Below the pieces are notes generated by a model. It searched no databases, was not told the origin of the DNA, and saw nothing but the letters and a program-made list of their open reading frames with translations. From positions 1 to 9,690 of the forward strand of contig SLPE01000058.1 of assembly GCA_007132145.1 (NCBI GenBank): a stretch of 9,690 bases of DNA. Reading direction: 5' to 3'. The translations under genes and the position numbers were made by a program. Below are positions 1 through 6,324 of the stretch, in pieces (the stretch's first letter is position 1; every line of letters begins with the position of its first letter). The DNA comes from Candidatus Izemoplasma sp. GTDB taxonomy: Bacteria > Bacillota_I > Bacilli_A > Izemoplasmatales > Izemoplasmataceae.

Positions 1-615
1 GCCATCATCCAGCCTTCGACCGGCGGAGCGGTCGGCATGGACCGCGATACGCGGCTACAACCGACGACCTTGCCGATCGAAATGTCGACACTCGATTGCG
101 GAACGTTGAATTTCGGCGGCGACGATTACTTCGTCAACACCGAAAACGACATCATCCATTTCGCAGAACGCATCTACGCGCGCGACATCTTCCCCGAACT
201 CGAATGTTTCGAGAAGGGGCACATCGACATGGTCATGAGACTGCTCAAGAAGGGGCACCTGAAGCGGCCCTTGCACTTCGGTTTCGTCCTCGGCGTCGTC
301 GGGGGCATGAACGGTGAAACACGTGATTTCCGTTTCATGCGGGAGAGCATTCCCGACGACGCCACCTACAGTGTCACCGGCATCGGACGCTATGCGTTTT
401 CCCTCGCCGAATGCGCCATCGTCGACGGCGGTCACGTCCGTGTCGGTCTCGAAGACAACATCTACATCGAAAAGGGCGTCCTCGCCGAAGGCAATGCCGC
501 CCTCGTCGAAAAAGTCGTCGCCTTGGCGAACGCGCACGGTCGCGCCATCGCCACCCCCGCGCAAGCGCGAGCGATCCTACGCATGAAGGAGTTCGATCAT
601 GACAAAATCTTGTAA
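1..615 (+). CDS. kce: 3-keto-5-aminohexanoate cleavage enzyme (partial, 5' end missing)
   Basis: Kce is a zinc-dependent enzyme of the BKACE (DUF849) family. It condenses 5-amino-3-oxohexanoate with acetyl-CoA and splits the product into acetoacetate and L-3-aminobutyryl-CoA, a cytosolic step of lysine fermentation. The reading frame is open from base 1, so the ATG at 37 is internal; the fragment is 204 codons ending in TAA. It begins with the family motif QPSTGG (fragment residues 4-9). From memory of the Cloacamonas enzyme, S6 and T30 match substrate residues Ser82 and Thr106. In VRVGLED, R147, E151 and D152 match Arg226, zinc ligand Glu230 and Asp231. About 76 residues, including the two zinc histidines, should therefore lie upstream. 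The gene overlaps kdd by 17 bases. Family assignment is firm; the kce name rests partly on its neighbours, since other BKACE members use different beta-keto acids. Confidence 0.92.
   Translation, partial: AIIQPSTGGAVGMDRDTRLQPTTLPIEMSTLDCGTLNFGGDDYFVNTENDIIHFAERIYARDIFPELECFEKGHIDMVMRLLKKGHLKRPLHFGFVLGVVGGMNGETRDFRFMRESIPDDATYSVTGIGRYAFSLAECAIVDGGHVRVGLEDNIYIEKGVLAEGNAALVEKVVALANAHGRAIATPAQARAILRMKEFDHDKIL
586..591 (+). promoter_or_regulatory. ribosome binding site of kdd
   Basis: AAGGAG lies inside the end of kce, 7 bases before the ATG at 599. It supports that ATG as the kdd start and means kdd translation begins before kce translation ends. Confidence 0.8.
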
Positions 616-1633
616 GTACGGAACCCATCGCGTCGTCAAGCCGCTCGGCGTCCTACCCCAAGCGGCGGAAATCATCAATCCGACACCGGTGGCGCACGAC
701 AACGAATGTCTCGTCGACGTCGACACGTTGAACATCGATTCCGCCTCTTTCCATCAGATCCGTATGGCGGCACGGGACGATGTCGATGTCATGAAAGACA
801 TGATTCTCGACATCGTCAAGACACGTGGAAAAATGCAAAACCCCGTCACGAAGAGCGGTGGAATGCTTCTAGGGCGTGTCAAGGAAATCGGCTCGGCTTT
901 TCATGACAGGACGCTCACTCCGGGTACGAAAATCGCCACGCTCGTTTCATTGTCCCTCACGCCGCTATGGATCGAAGAGATCCTTTCCATCGATTTGAAG
1001 ACCGACCAAGTCGACATCCGCGGACAAGCGATCGTCTTCGATTCGGGCGTGTATGCCCGGATTCCCGAAGACATCGAAGAAAAACTCGCCCTCGCGACGC
1101 TCGATGTCGCCGGTGCGCCCGCACAAGTCGACAAACTCGCCAAGGAAGGCGACACCGTCCTGATCATCGGCGGTGCCGGCAAGAGCGGCTTGTTGTGTGC
1201 GCGTGCGGCCAAGGACAAAGTCGGACCACACGGTCGCATCATCGGGCTCGTCAATGAAACGGCGCAACGTGAACTCTTGGAGACGCTGCCCTTCTATGAC
1301 GCCATCCTCCTCGCCGATGCGCAAAATCCGCTCGCCGTCTACGAAGCCGTTTGTGAGGCGACAGACGGGTCCCTCGCAGATTTGACACTCAATGTCGTCA
1401 ACGTCGAGAATACCGAAATGACATCGGTTCTCGCCACCCGTGAAGGCGGCACCGTCTATTTCTTCAGCATGGCGACGTCGTTCACCAAAGCCGCACTCGG
1501 CGCTGAAGGCGTCGGCAAGGACGTCACGATGATCATCGGCAACGGCTACACCGCGAATCACGCGGTGTTCGCCCTCGACATCTTGCGACGCGACCGCCAC
1601 ATCCGGACGCTGTTTTCAAAACGCTACACGTGA
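599..1633 (+). CDS. kdd: L-erythro-3,5-diaminohexanoate dehydrogenase
   Basis: Kdd oxidatively deaminates (3S,5S)-3,5-diaminohexanoate to 5-amino-3-oxohexanoate plus ammonia with NAD(P)+ (EC 1.4.1.11), feeding Kce. The protein has 344 residues, the expected length. An N-terminal part (about 1-180) leads into a Rossmann dinucleotide-binding domain whose first strand and glycine loop read VLIIGGAGKSG (about 187-197), followed by an alcohol-dehydrogenase-like C-terminal half with YFFSMATSF. The start at 599 has a good ribosome site and gives an N-terminus (MTKSCKYGTHRV) that looks complete. The gene overlaps the end of kce by 17 bases and is separated from kamA by 27 bases. The direct flanking by kce and kamA makes this identification strong; on sequence alone a generic medium-chain dehydrogenase would be the alternative. 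Confidence 0.93.
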   Translation: MTKSCKYGTHRVVKPLGVLPQAAEIINPTPVAHDNECLVDVDTLNIDSASFHQIRMAARDDVDVMKDMILDIVKTRGKMQNPVTKSGGMLLGRVKEIGSAFHDRTLTPGTKIATLVSLSLTPLWIEEILSIDLKTDQVDIRGQAIVFDSGVYARIPEDIEEKLALATLDVAGAPAQVDKLAKEGDTVLIIGGAGKSGLLCARAAKDKVGPHGRIIGLVNETAQRELLETLPFYDAILLADAQNPLAVYEAVCEATDGSLADLTLNVVNVENTEMTSVLATREGGTVYFFSMATSFTKAALGAEGVGKDVTMIIGNGYTANHAVFALDILRRDRHIRTLFSKRYT

Positions 1634-1642
1634 ATCGAACTC

Positions 1643-1651
1643 AAGAGGAGG
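1643..1651 (+). promoter_or_regulatory. ribosome binding site of kamA
   Basis: AAGAGGAGG, a near-perfect anti-16S match, ends 9 bases before the ATG at 1661. It sits in the 27-base gap between kdd and kamA. It is among the strongest ribosome sites in the window, which suits the first enzyme of the pathway. Confidence 0.85.
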
Positions 1652-1660
1652 CGCTTACCC

Positions 1661-2932
1661 ATGGCGTATGAACTCAATCATCAAGGCATCGAAAGACGGA
1701 AACGTCTCTTTCCCGATGTCTCCGACGCCGACTGGAACGATTGGCGTTGGCAGACGCGCAACCGCATTCGCGACCTCGACGCCTTGCAACGCCACATCGA
1801 CTTGACCGAAAGCGAGAAGAGCGTCATCGAAAACGTCCTCGGCACGATGCGTATGGCGATCACGCCCTACTACTTGACATTGATCGACCCCGCAGACGAG
1901 ACTTGCCCGTTGCGCAAACAAGCTGTTCCGCAAGGGGCGGAACTCATCGTCGGCGAACACGATTTCGAAGACCCGCTCGCCGAAGACGAAGACGCACCGG
2001 TTCCCGGACTCACGCATCGCTATCCCGACCGGGTGTTGTTCCTGATCACCGACATGTGCAGCATGTATTGCCGCCATTGCACGCGTCGGCGTTTCGCCGG
2101 CGTCCAGGACAAGGACATGTCCCTTGAACGCATCGAGCGCGCCATCGATTACATCCGCAAGACCCCGACGATCAAAGATGTCGTCTTGAGCGGCGGCGAT
2201 GCGTTGCTCGTCTCCGACGAGCGACTCGAAACCATCCTCAAGGCCTTGCGTTCAATCGAACACGTCGACGTCATCCGCATCGGCAGCCGGTCGCCTTGCG
2301 TCATGCCGATGCGCATCACCCCGGAGCTCGTCGCGTTGCTCAAACGCTACCACCCCATCTGGCTCAACACCCATTTCAACCATCCGGACGAGTTGACTCC
2401 GGACGCCGCAAAAGCGTTGTCGAGACTCGCAGACGCCGGCATCCCGCTCGGCAATCAAAGTGTACTCCTGCGCGACGTCAACGACGATCTCGCGACGATG
2501 CGCAGCCTGCTTCGCGGTCTCGTCGCCTTGCGCGTCAGACCGTATTACATCTACCAATGCGACCTTTCGAAAGGCATCGAGCATTTCAGGACTCCCGTGT
2601 CACGAGGCATCGAACTCATCGAAGGGTTGAGAGGTCACATCAGCGGCATCGCCGTCCCGACATTCGTCGTCGACGCACCCCACGGCGGCGGTAAGATTCC
2701 CGTCGGGCCCAACTATGTCGTTTCGCAAGCTCCGGGAAAAATCGTGCTCAGGAACTATGAAGGCGTCTTGTCGACGTATCATGAGCCCGTCGCGAAACCG
2801 TTCACATCGAAACGTCGCGAAAACGGACCCGTATCCGAAGGCGTCAGCGGTCTTTTGCAAGGCGACGTCGAATCGCTCGAGCCGTGCCGGCTCGCCCGGA
2901 AAGAACGGAATCGTCGTGACGACAACGATTGA
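1661..2932 (+). CDS. kamA: L-lysine 2,3-aminomutase
   Basis: KamA is a cytosolic radical SAM, PLP-dependent enzyme that converts L-lysine to L-beta-lysine (EC 5.4.3.2), the entry step of lysine fermentation. The protein has 423 residues against about 416 in Clostridium subterminale. The radical SAM cluster motif CxxxCxxC is C133, C137 and C140 (in MCSMYCRHC). The PLP lysine is K345 in HGGGK. The two aspartates that bind the lysine side-chain amine are D301 (YQCDL) and D338 (VDAPHGGG). All these positions are shifted by exactly +8 from the C. subterminale residues as I recall them (C125/129/132, D293, D330, K337), so the active site is intact and lysine specificity is well supported. EpmB-type paralogues are shorter and lack this context. 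The gene end overlaps the next gene by 17 bases. Confidence 0.97.
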   Translation: MAYELNHQGIERRKRLFPDVSDADWNDWRWQTRNRIRDLDALQRHIDLTESEKSVIENVLGTMRMAITPYYLTLIDPADETCPLRKQAVPQGAELIVGEHDFEDPLAEDEDAPVPGLTHRYPDRVLFLITDMCSMYCRHCTRRRFAGVQDKDMSLERIERAIDYIRKTPTIKDVVLSGGDALLVSDERLETILKALRSIEHVDVIRIGSRSPCVMPMRITPELVALLKRYHPIWLNTHFNHPDELTPDAAKALSRLADAGIPLGNQSVLLRDVNDDLATMRSLLRGLVALRVRPYYIYQCDLSKGIEHFRTPVSRGIELIEGLRGHISGIAVPTFVVDAPHGGGKIPVGPNYVVSQAPGKIVLRNYEGVLSTYHEPVAKPFTSKRRENGPVSEGVSGLLQGDVESLEPCRLARKERNRRDDND

Positions 2933-3896
2933 GAGGTGTGCCGTCGTCGCCATCGTCGGCATGGCGAAGAACACCGGCAAGACGACGACCCTCAACGCCT
3001 TGTTGCGGCGTTTCGCCTCGTCAAGACCGGCTTTGACGAGTATCGGTCTCGACGGGGAAGACCTCGATCAAGTGACGTTTTTACCGAAACCGCGTATCCA
3101 CGTCTCCAAAGGAAGCGTGCTCGCCACGGCGAGACAATGTCTCGACGCGACGCCGACTGCGCACACGATTCTCGAAGAGACCTCGCATGCGAGCGCGCTT
3201 GGCGCGATCACCCTCATCCGCGCCGAAGAAGACGGTCACTTCCTCGTCGCCGGACCGACGACGAACACGGCGCTCGAAGATGTCATCGAACGCTTGAAGA
3301 GGCATGCGGACAAGGTCTTTGTCGATGGCGCTTTCAACCGCCGCACCTTCGCGACAATCGCCCATGTCGAAGGCGTCGTCCTCGCCACCGGTGCGAGTGT
3401 CTCTCCCGATATGGAAACGACCGTCCTCGAAACCGTTCACGTCGCGAAACTTCTGCAAGCGCCTGCCTATCCGCACATCCCTTTGCCGGCGAAGGCTCGC
3501 GTCCTCATCATCCGCGAACAGGAAACGCACACCCTCGCCCGCAAGGATCCCGAAACGCTCGCCGCTCACCTACCGCTCATGACCCATCGGATGCGCGCGC
3601 TCCATGTCCGCGGTGCAATCACGACGCGGACCGTCCGCTTCCTCATCCGCCATAAGATCCGCGGCATCGCGCTCATCGCAGAAGACGCCGGGCGTCTCCT
3701 TTACGGTCGCAAAGAAGCCGTCCATCTTGAAAAACTGGGCATCGAAGCGCACGTCCTTGAAGCGAAGCCGTTGCTCGCCATTACGATCAATCCTTTCAGT
3801 CCGCACGGCGAGCACTATCCCGAAATCCCTTTCATCAACGCCTTGGAACACGCCTTGCCCGGTATCCCCGTCATCAATGTCCTGAAAAAGGAGTGA
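2916..3896 (+). CDS. kamB: probable lysine 5,6-aminomutase reactivase subunit KamB (P-loop protein)
   Basis: This P-loop NTPase-like protein lies between kamA and kamD, where kamB sits in other lysine fermenters. KamB, with KamC, is thought to restore B12-dependent lysine 5,6-aminomutase after its cofactor is damaged, in an ATP-dependent way. I place the start at the GTG at 2916, giving 326 residues and a protein that opens directly into a beta strand and P-loop (VVAIVGMAKNTGKTTT, residues 10-25). The frame stays open back to an ATG at 2715, but that would overlap kamA by over 200 bases and add a low-complexity Ser/Arg-rich stretch typical of an out-of-frame reading. The only ribosome-site candidate is a weak purine run (GGAAAGAA, near 2898-2905), so translation may be coupled to kamA. 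The loop KNTGKT resembles SIMIBI-class NTPases such as MobB. No membrane segment is visible. The name rests on position and P-loop type; it could be another accessory NTPase. Confidence 0.72.
   Translation: MTTTIERCAVVAIVGMAKNTGKTTTLNALLRRFASSRPALTSIGLDGEDLDQVTFLPKPRIHVSKGSVLATARQCLDATPTAHTILEETSHASALGAITLIRAEEDGHFLVAGPTTNTALEDVIERLKRHADKVFVDGAFNRRTFATIAHVEGVVLATGASVSPDMETTVLETVHVAKLLQAPAYPHIPLPAKARVLIIREQETHTLARKDPETLAAHLPLMTHRMRALHVRGAITTRTVRFLIRHKIRGIALIAEDAGRLLYGRKEAVHLEKLGIEAHVLEAKPLLAITINPFSPHGEHYPEIPFINALEHALPGIPVINVLKKE
3888..3893 (+). promoter_or_regulatory. ribosome binding site deciding the kamD start
   Basis: AAGGAG lies at the very end of kamB, 8 bases before the ATG at 3902. 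A GTG at 3893 in the same frame overlaps the ribosome site itself and so cannot be served by it. The ATG is therefore the start. Confidence 0.82.
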
Positions 3897-3901
3897 CCGC
3901 C

Positions 3902-5458
3902 ATGTTGAAACTCGATTCCAAGATCGTCGAATCGTGTCGCGAAGCCGCCCGTGTCATCGCCGAAGATGTGCAAAAGACGATCGACGCGCACACGACCGAC
4001 ACGATCGAAAGGACCATTCTCCGTCTTCTGGGTGTCGACGGCGCTGACGCCTTCGACGTCCCGCTCGTCAACGTCGTCATCGACCACATCAAGGAAAAGG
4101 GCGACCTCTCCAAGGGCGTCGTCCATTATTTGGCCAACGCCGTCGCCGAAACGGGAGCCACACCCAAGGCGCTCGCCCTTGCCATCGCCGAAGGGGATGT
4201 CGACCTGACCCGCTACGATGCGCCCGAGAAAGTCGATGCGAGTCTGCTCGATGACGCCATGGCCCCGATGCTGCAAACGATCAAGAAACAACGCCTTAAA
4301 CGCTTAAGCGCCTTGAAGGACAAGACCGCATCCGCGCCGGAAAAGTATGTCATCGTCGCCACCGGAAACATCCACGAAGACATCGAGCAGGCGATCAGCG
4401 CCGTCGCACTCGGCGCCGACATCATCGCCGTCATCCGCACGACGGGGCAATCGCTCCTCGATTACGTGCCCGAAGGCTTGACGCGCGAAGGTTTCGGCGG
4501 CACCTACGCCACCCAAGACAACATCCGCCTGATGCGCCAGGCCCTCGATGACGCCGGCAAAGAAGCGGGACGTTACGTCAAACTCGTCAACTACGCCTCC
4601 GGCTTGTGCATGCCGGAAATCGCCGCCATCGGCGCACTCGAACGCTTGGACATGATGCTCAACGACTCCCTTTACGGCATCATCTTCCGCGACATCAACA
4701 TGAAGCGGACATTCATCGACCAATACTTTTCACGCGTCATCAGCGCCTATGCCGACATCACCATCAACACCGGTGAAGACAACTACTTGACGACCGCAGA
4801 CGCCTTCGATGAAGCGCATACCGTCACCGCCTCGCAGTTCATCAACGAACAGTTCGCCGCGAAAGCGCATATGGATCGCCGCTTGATGGGACTCGGTCAT
4901 GCCTATGAAATCGATCCCGAAAAGGAAAACAGTTTTCTTTACGAATACGCACAAGCCTTGCTCGCGCGCACAGTGTTTCCGGATGCGCCGCTAAAGTACA
5001 TGCCGCCGACGAAATACATGAGCGGCGACATCTTCAAAGGCGTCGCGCAAAATACCCTCTTCAACATCGCGACCGTCGCGACAGGACAGAAAATCCATTT
5101 GCTCGGCATGCTCACCGAAGCGATTCATACCCCCTTCATGAGCGATCGGGCGATCGCCCTTGAAAATGCCGATTACGTTGAGCGCGCCTTCCGCGGGTTC
5201 CAAGACGCTTTCATCCTCAACCCCGACGGTTTGATCGTCGAGCGCGCAAAAGAAGTCCTTGCCGAAGCGGAATCCCTCTTGCACACCATCAAAGCAGAAG
5301 GGATGTTCGCCGCCATCGCCAAGGGACGCTTCGCCAATGTTTCACGGACTTTAGCACAAGGCAAGGGCCTATCCGGCGTCACACCGAAACACGCTGTGTA
5401 TCAAAACCCCGTCATGGATGCGATGCTGACCACGCTCAAGGAGGAAAATGATGGATAG
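3902..5458 (+). CDS. kamD: lysine 5,6-aminomutase alpha subunit
   Basis: KamD is the large subunit of the adenosylcobalamin- and PLP-dependent lysine 5,6-aminomutase (EC 5.4.3.3). The enzyme migrates the terminal amino group of L-beta-lysine to give 3,5-diaminohexanoate, and also acts on D-lysine. The alpha subunit supplies the TIM barrel that holds the substrate and PLP. From the ATG at 3902 the protein has 518 residues, close to the 516 of the Clostridium sticklandii protein. A helical N-terminus (about 1-130) precedes the barrel. Stretches typical of the family include KLVNYASGLCMPEIAAIG, the DITINTGEDNYLTT region and MGLGHAYEI. The gene begins 5 bases after kamB and overlaps kamE by 8 bases, consistent with equimolar translation of the two subunits. 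OraE of ornithine 4,5-aminomutase is a distant alternative. It is unlikely because OraE is a longer fused protein and the neighbours are lysine genes. Confidence 0.95.
   Translation: MLKLDSKIVESCREAARVIAEDVQKTIDAHTTDTIERTILRLLGVDGADAFDVPLVNVVIDHIKEKGDLSKGVVHYLANAVAETGATPKALALAIAEGDVDLTRYDAPEKVDASLLDDAMAPMLQTIKKQRLKRLSALKDKTASAPEKYVIVATGNIHEDIEQAISAVALGADIIAVIRTTGQSLLDYVPEGLTREGFGGTYATQDNIRLMRQALDDAGKEAGRYVKLVNYASGLCMPEIAAIGALERLDMMLNDSLYGIIFRDINMKRTFIDQYFSRVISAYADITINTGEDNYLTTADAFDEAHTVTASQFINEQFAAKAHMDRRLMGLGHAYEIDPEKENSFLYEYAQALLARTVFPDAPLKYMPPTKYMSGDIFKGVAQNTLFNIATVATGQKIHLLGMLTEAIHTPFMSDRAIALENADYVERAFRGFQDAFILNPDGLIVERAKEVLAEAESLLHTIKAEGMFAAIAKGRFANVSRTLAQGKGLSGVTPKHAVYQNPVMDAMLTTLKEENDG
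5438..5444 (+). promoter_or_regulatory. ribosome binding site deciding the kamE start
   Basis: AAGGAGG lies near the end of kamD. Two adjacent in-frame ATG codons follow at 5448 and 5451, spaced 3 and 6 bases from the site. The second has the better spacing and was chosen. Confidence 0.75.
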
Positions 5459-6209
5459 AAGCCCTAGTGTAAACATCCGGCCTTACGGCGACACGAAAAA
5501 CGACGGCAAGATCCAAATCAGTTTCACACTGCCCTTGAAAAACGATGCACTCGGTGAAGAAGCCGCCAAGGCGCTCGCCGCGAAAATGGGTGTCCCCGAC
5601 GCCCATGTCACGCACCGCAAGAGCCTCGACGAGCAATACACCTTCTACATTCTCTACGGAACATTGACCCATGTCGTCGATCCGTCGACGCTGCACGTCC
5701 CGCTCGCGACCGAAGCGGCCATGACGAAAGAAGAAGTCGAAGCTTTCATCGCCGGACACTTTCAAGAAGAAATCGTCTTCATCGGCGCTTCGACCGGAAC
5801 GGATGCGCATACGGTCGGCATCGACGCGATCATGAACATGAAAGGTTACGCGGGACACTACGGACTCGAACGCTATAGCGGCGTACGCGCCATCAACCTC
5901 GGCAGCCAGGTCGATAACGAAAGACTCCTCGAAGAAGCGCTCAAGCACGAAGCGGACGTCATCTTGATCAGTCAGACCGTCACCCAGAAGAACATTCACA
6001 TCCAAAACCTCACGGCGTTCATCGAATTGCTCGAAGCCGAAGGAAGACGAGACGATTTCCTCGTCGTCGTCGGTGGCGCCCGCATCAACCACGCGCTTGC
6101 CAAAGAACTCGGCTACGACGCCGGTTTCGGCCCGAAACAATACGCCGCCGACGTCGCATCGTTCTGCGTCGTCGAACTGCACCGTCGCGGTCGGAAAACC
6201 TTCACATAA
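5451..6209 (+). CDS. kamE: lysine 5,6-aminomutase beta subunit (B12-binding)
   Basis: KamE is the small, cobalamin-carrying subunit that pairs with KamD. The protein has 252 residues, slightly short of the roughly 262 of the Clostridium enzyme. An N-terminal dimerisation part (about 1-95) is followed by the B12-binding Rossmann domain. The base-off/His-on motif DxHxxG is D118-A-H120-T-V-G123; H120 should be the lower axial cobalt ligand. K131 in NMKGYAGHYG lies 11 residues after it, the same spacing as His133 and Lys144 in the C. sticklandii beta subunit. That lysine forms the PLP aldimine that locks the open state. The other B12-fold loops are also visible: S174 in LISQTVTQ and G208-G209 in VVVGGARI, then GFGPKQYAADVA. 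All catalytic residues I can judge are present. It is the last gene of the operon; a terminator follows within 25 bases. Confidence 0.96.
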   Translation: MDRSPSVNIRPYGDTKNDGKIQISFTLPLKNDALGEEAAKALAAKMGVPDAHVTHRKSLDEQYTFYILYGTLTHVVDPSTLHVPLATEAAMTKEEVEAFIAGHFQEEIVFIGASTGTDAHTVGIDAIMNMKGYAGHYGLERYSGVRAINLGSQVDNERLLEEALKHEADVILISQTVTQKNIHIQNLTAFIELLEAEGRRDDFLVVVGGARINHALAKELGYDAGFGPKQYAADVASFCVVELHRRGRKTFT

Positions 6210-6231
6210 GCCGTTTTTCCTGTCCATCGAG

Positions 6232-6269
6232 AAGATGTCACTCGATCATGAAGAAGTGACATCTTTTTT
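6232..6269 (+). terminator. rho-independent terminator of the lysine operon
   Basis: A perfect 11-bp inverted repeat (AAGATGTCACT at 6232-6242 and AGTGACATCTT at 6255-6265) encloses a 12-base loop, and a six-T run spans 6264-6269. It lies just after the kamE stop and before the next promoter. There is no matching A-run on the other side, so it should work on + strand transcripts only. Confidence 0.92.
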
Positions 6270-6290
6270 CATGCGCAAATCTCCAGCACA

Positions 6291-6299
6291 TGCTATAAT
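6291..6299 (+). promoter_or_regulatory. extended -10 promoter for the ABC transporter unit
   Basis: TGCTATAAT is a consensus extended -10 (TGnTATAAT). No good -35 hexamer sits about 17 bases upstream (the spot reads ATGCGC), so the TG extension probably compensates. The transcript would start near 6305-6307, giving a leader of roughly 20 bases before the ATG at 6325. CACAT (6287-6291) and ATGTG (6298-6302) form a short inverted repeat over the -10 box. Confidence 0.75.
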
Positions 6300-6310
6300 G
6301 TGACTGATGA

Positions 6311-6318
6311 AAAGAGGG
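6311..6318 (+). promoter_or_regulatory. ribosome binding site deciding the first ABC gene start
   Basis: AAAGAGGG ends 6 bases before the ATG at 6325. An upstream in-frame ATG at 6307 would place this site inside the gene and lies at the predicted transcript start, so 6325 is preferred. Confidence 0.72.
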
Positions 6319-6324
6319 ATACCG

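Noticed and set aside
965..1600. A long open frame of 211 codons on the minus strand inside kdd.
   Set aside because: It mirrors the codon pattern of kdd, has no visible domain or ribosome site, and such shadow frames are common in GC-rich DNA.
1925..1943. A perfect 7-bp inverted repeat (GTTCCGC, 5-base loop, GCGGAAC) inside kamA.
   Set aside because: It lies in coding sequence, has no T-run after it, and a hairpin this short is expected by chance in GC-rich DNA.
2715..2915. An upstream extension of the kamB frame beginning at an ATG at 2715.
   Set aside because: It lies wholly inside the conserved end of kamA, encodes a Ser/Arg-rich stretch with no resemblance to a folded domain, and would put the P-loop far from the N-terminus.
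5148..5159. The palindrome GGGCGATCGCCC inside kamD.
   Set aside because: It encodes ordinary residues of the alpha subunit and stands alone, so a protein-binding role is not supported.
5436..6227. A minus-strand open frame of 263 codons covering all of kamE.
   Set aside because: kamE is certain from its B12 and PLP motifs. The antisense product is rich in Asp, Val, Phe and Arg, as expected from reading GTC/GAC/GAA codons backwards.
6307..6324. An earlier in-frame ATG for the first ABC gene, adding MKRGIP to the N-terminus.
   Set aside because: It sits at the predicted transcription start with no ribosome site before it, while the ATG at 6325 has a good one.
6210..6324. Possible small RNA or riboswitch in the gap between kamE and the ABC genes.
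   Set aside because: The gap is 115 bases and is fully explained by a terminator, an extended -10 promoter and a ribosome site; no room remains for a structured leader.
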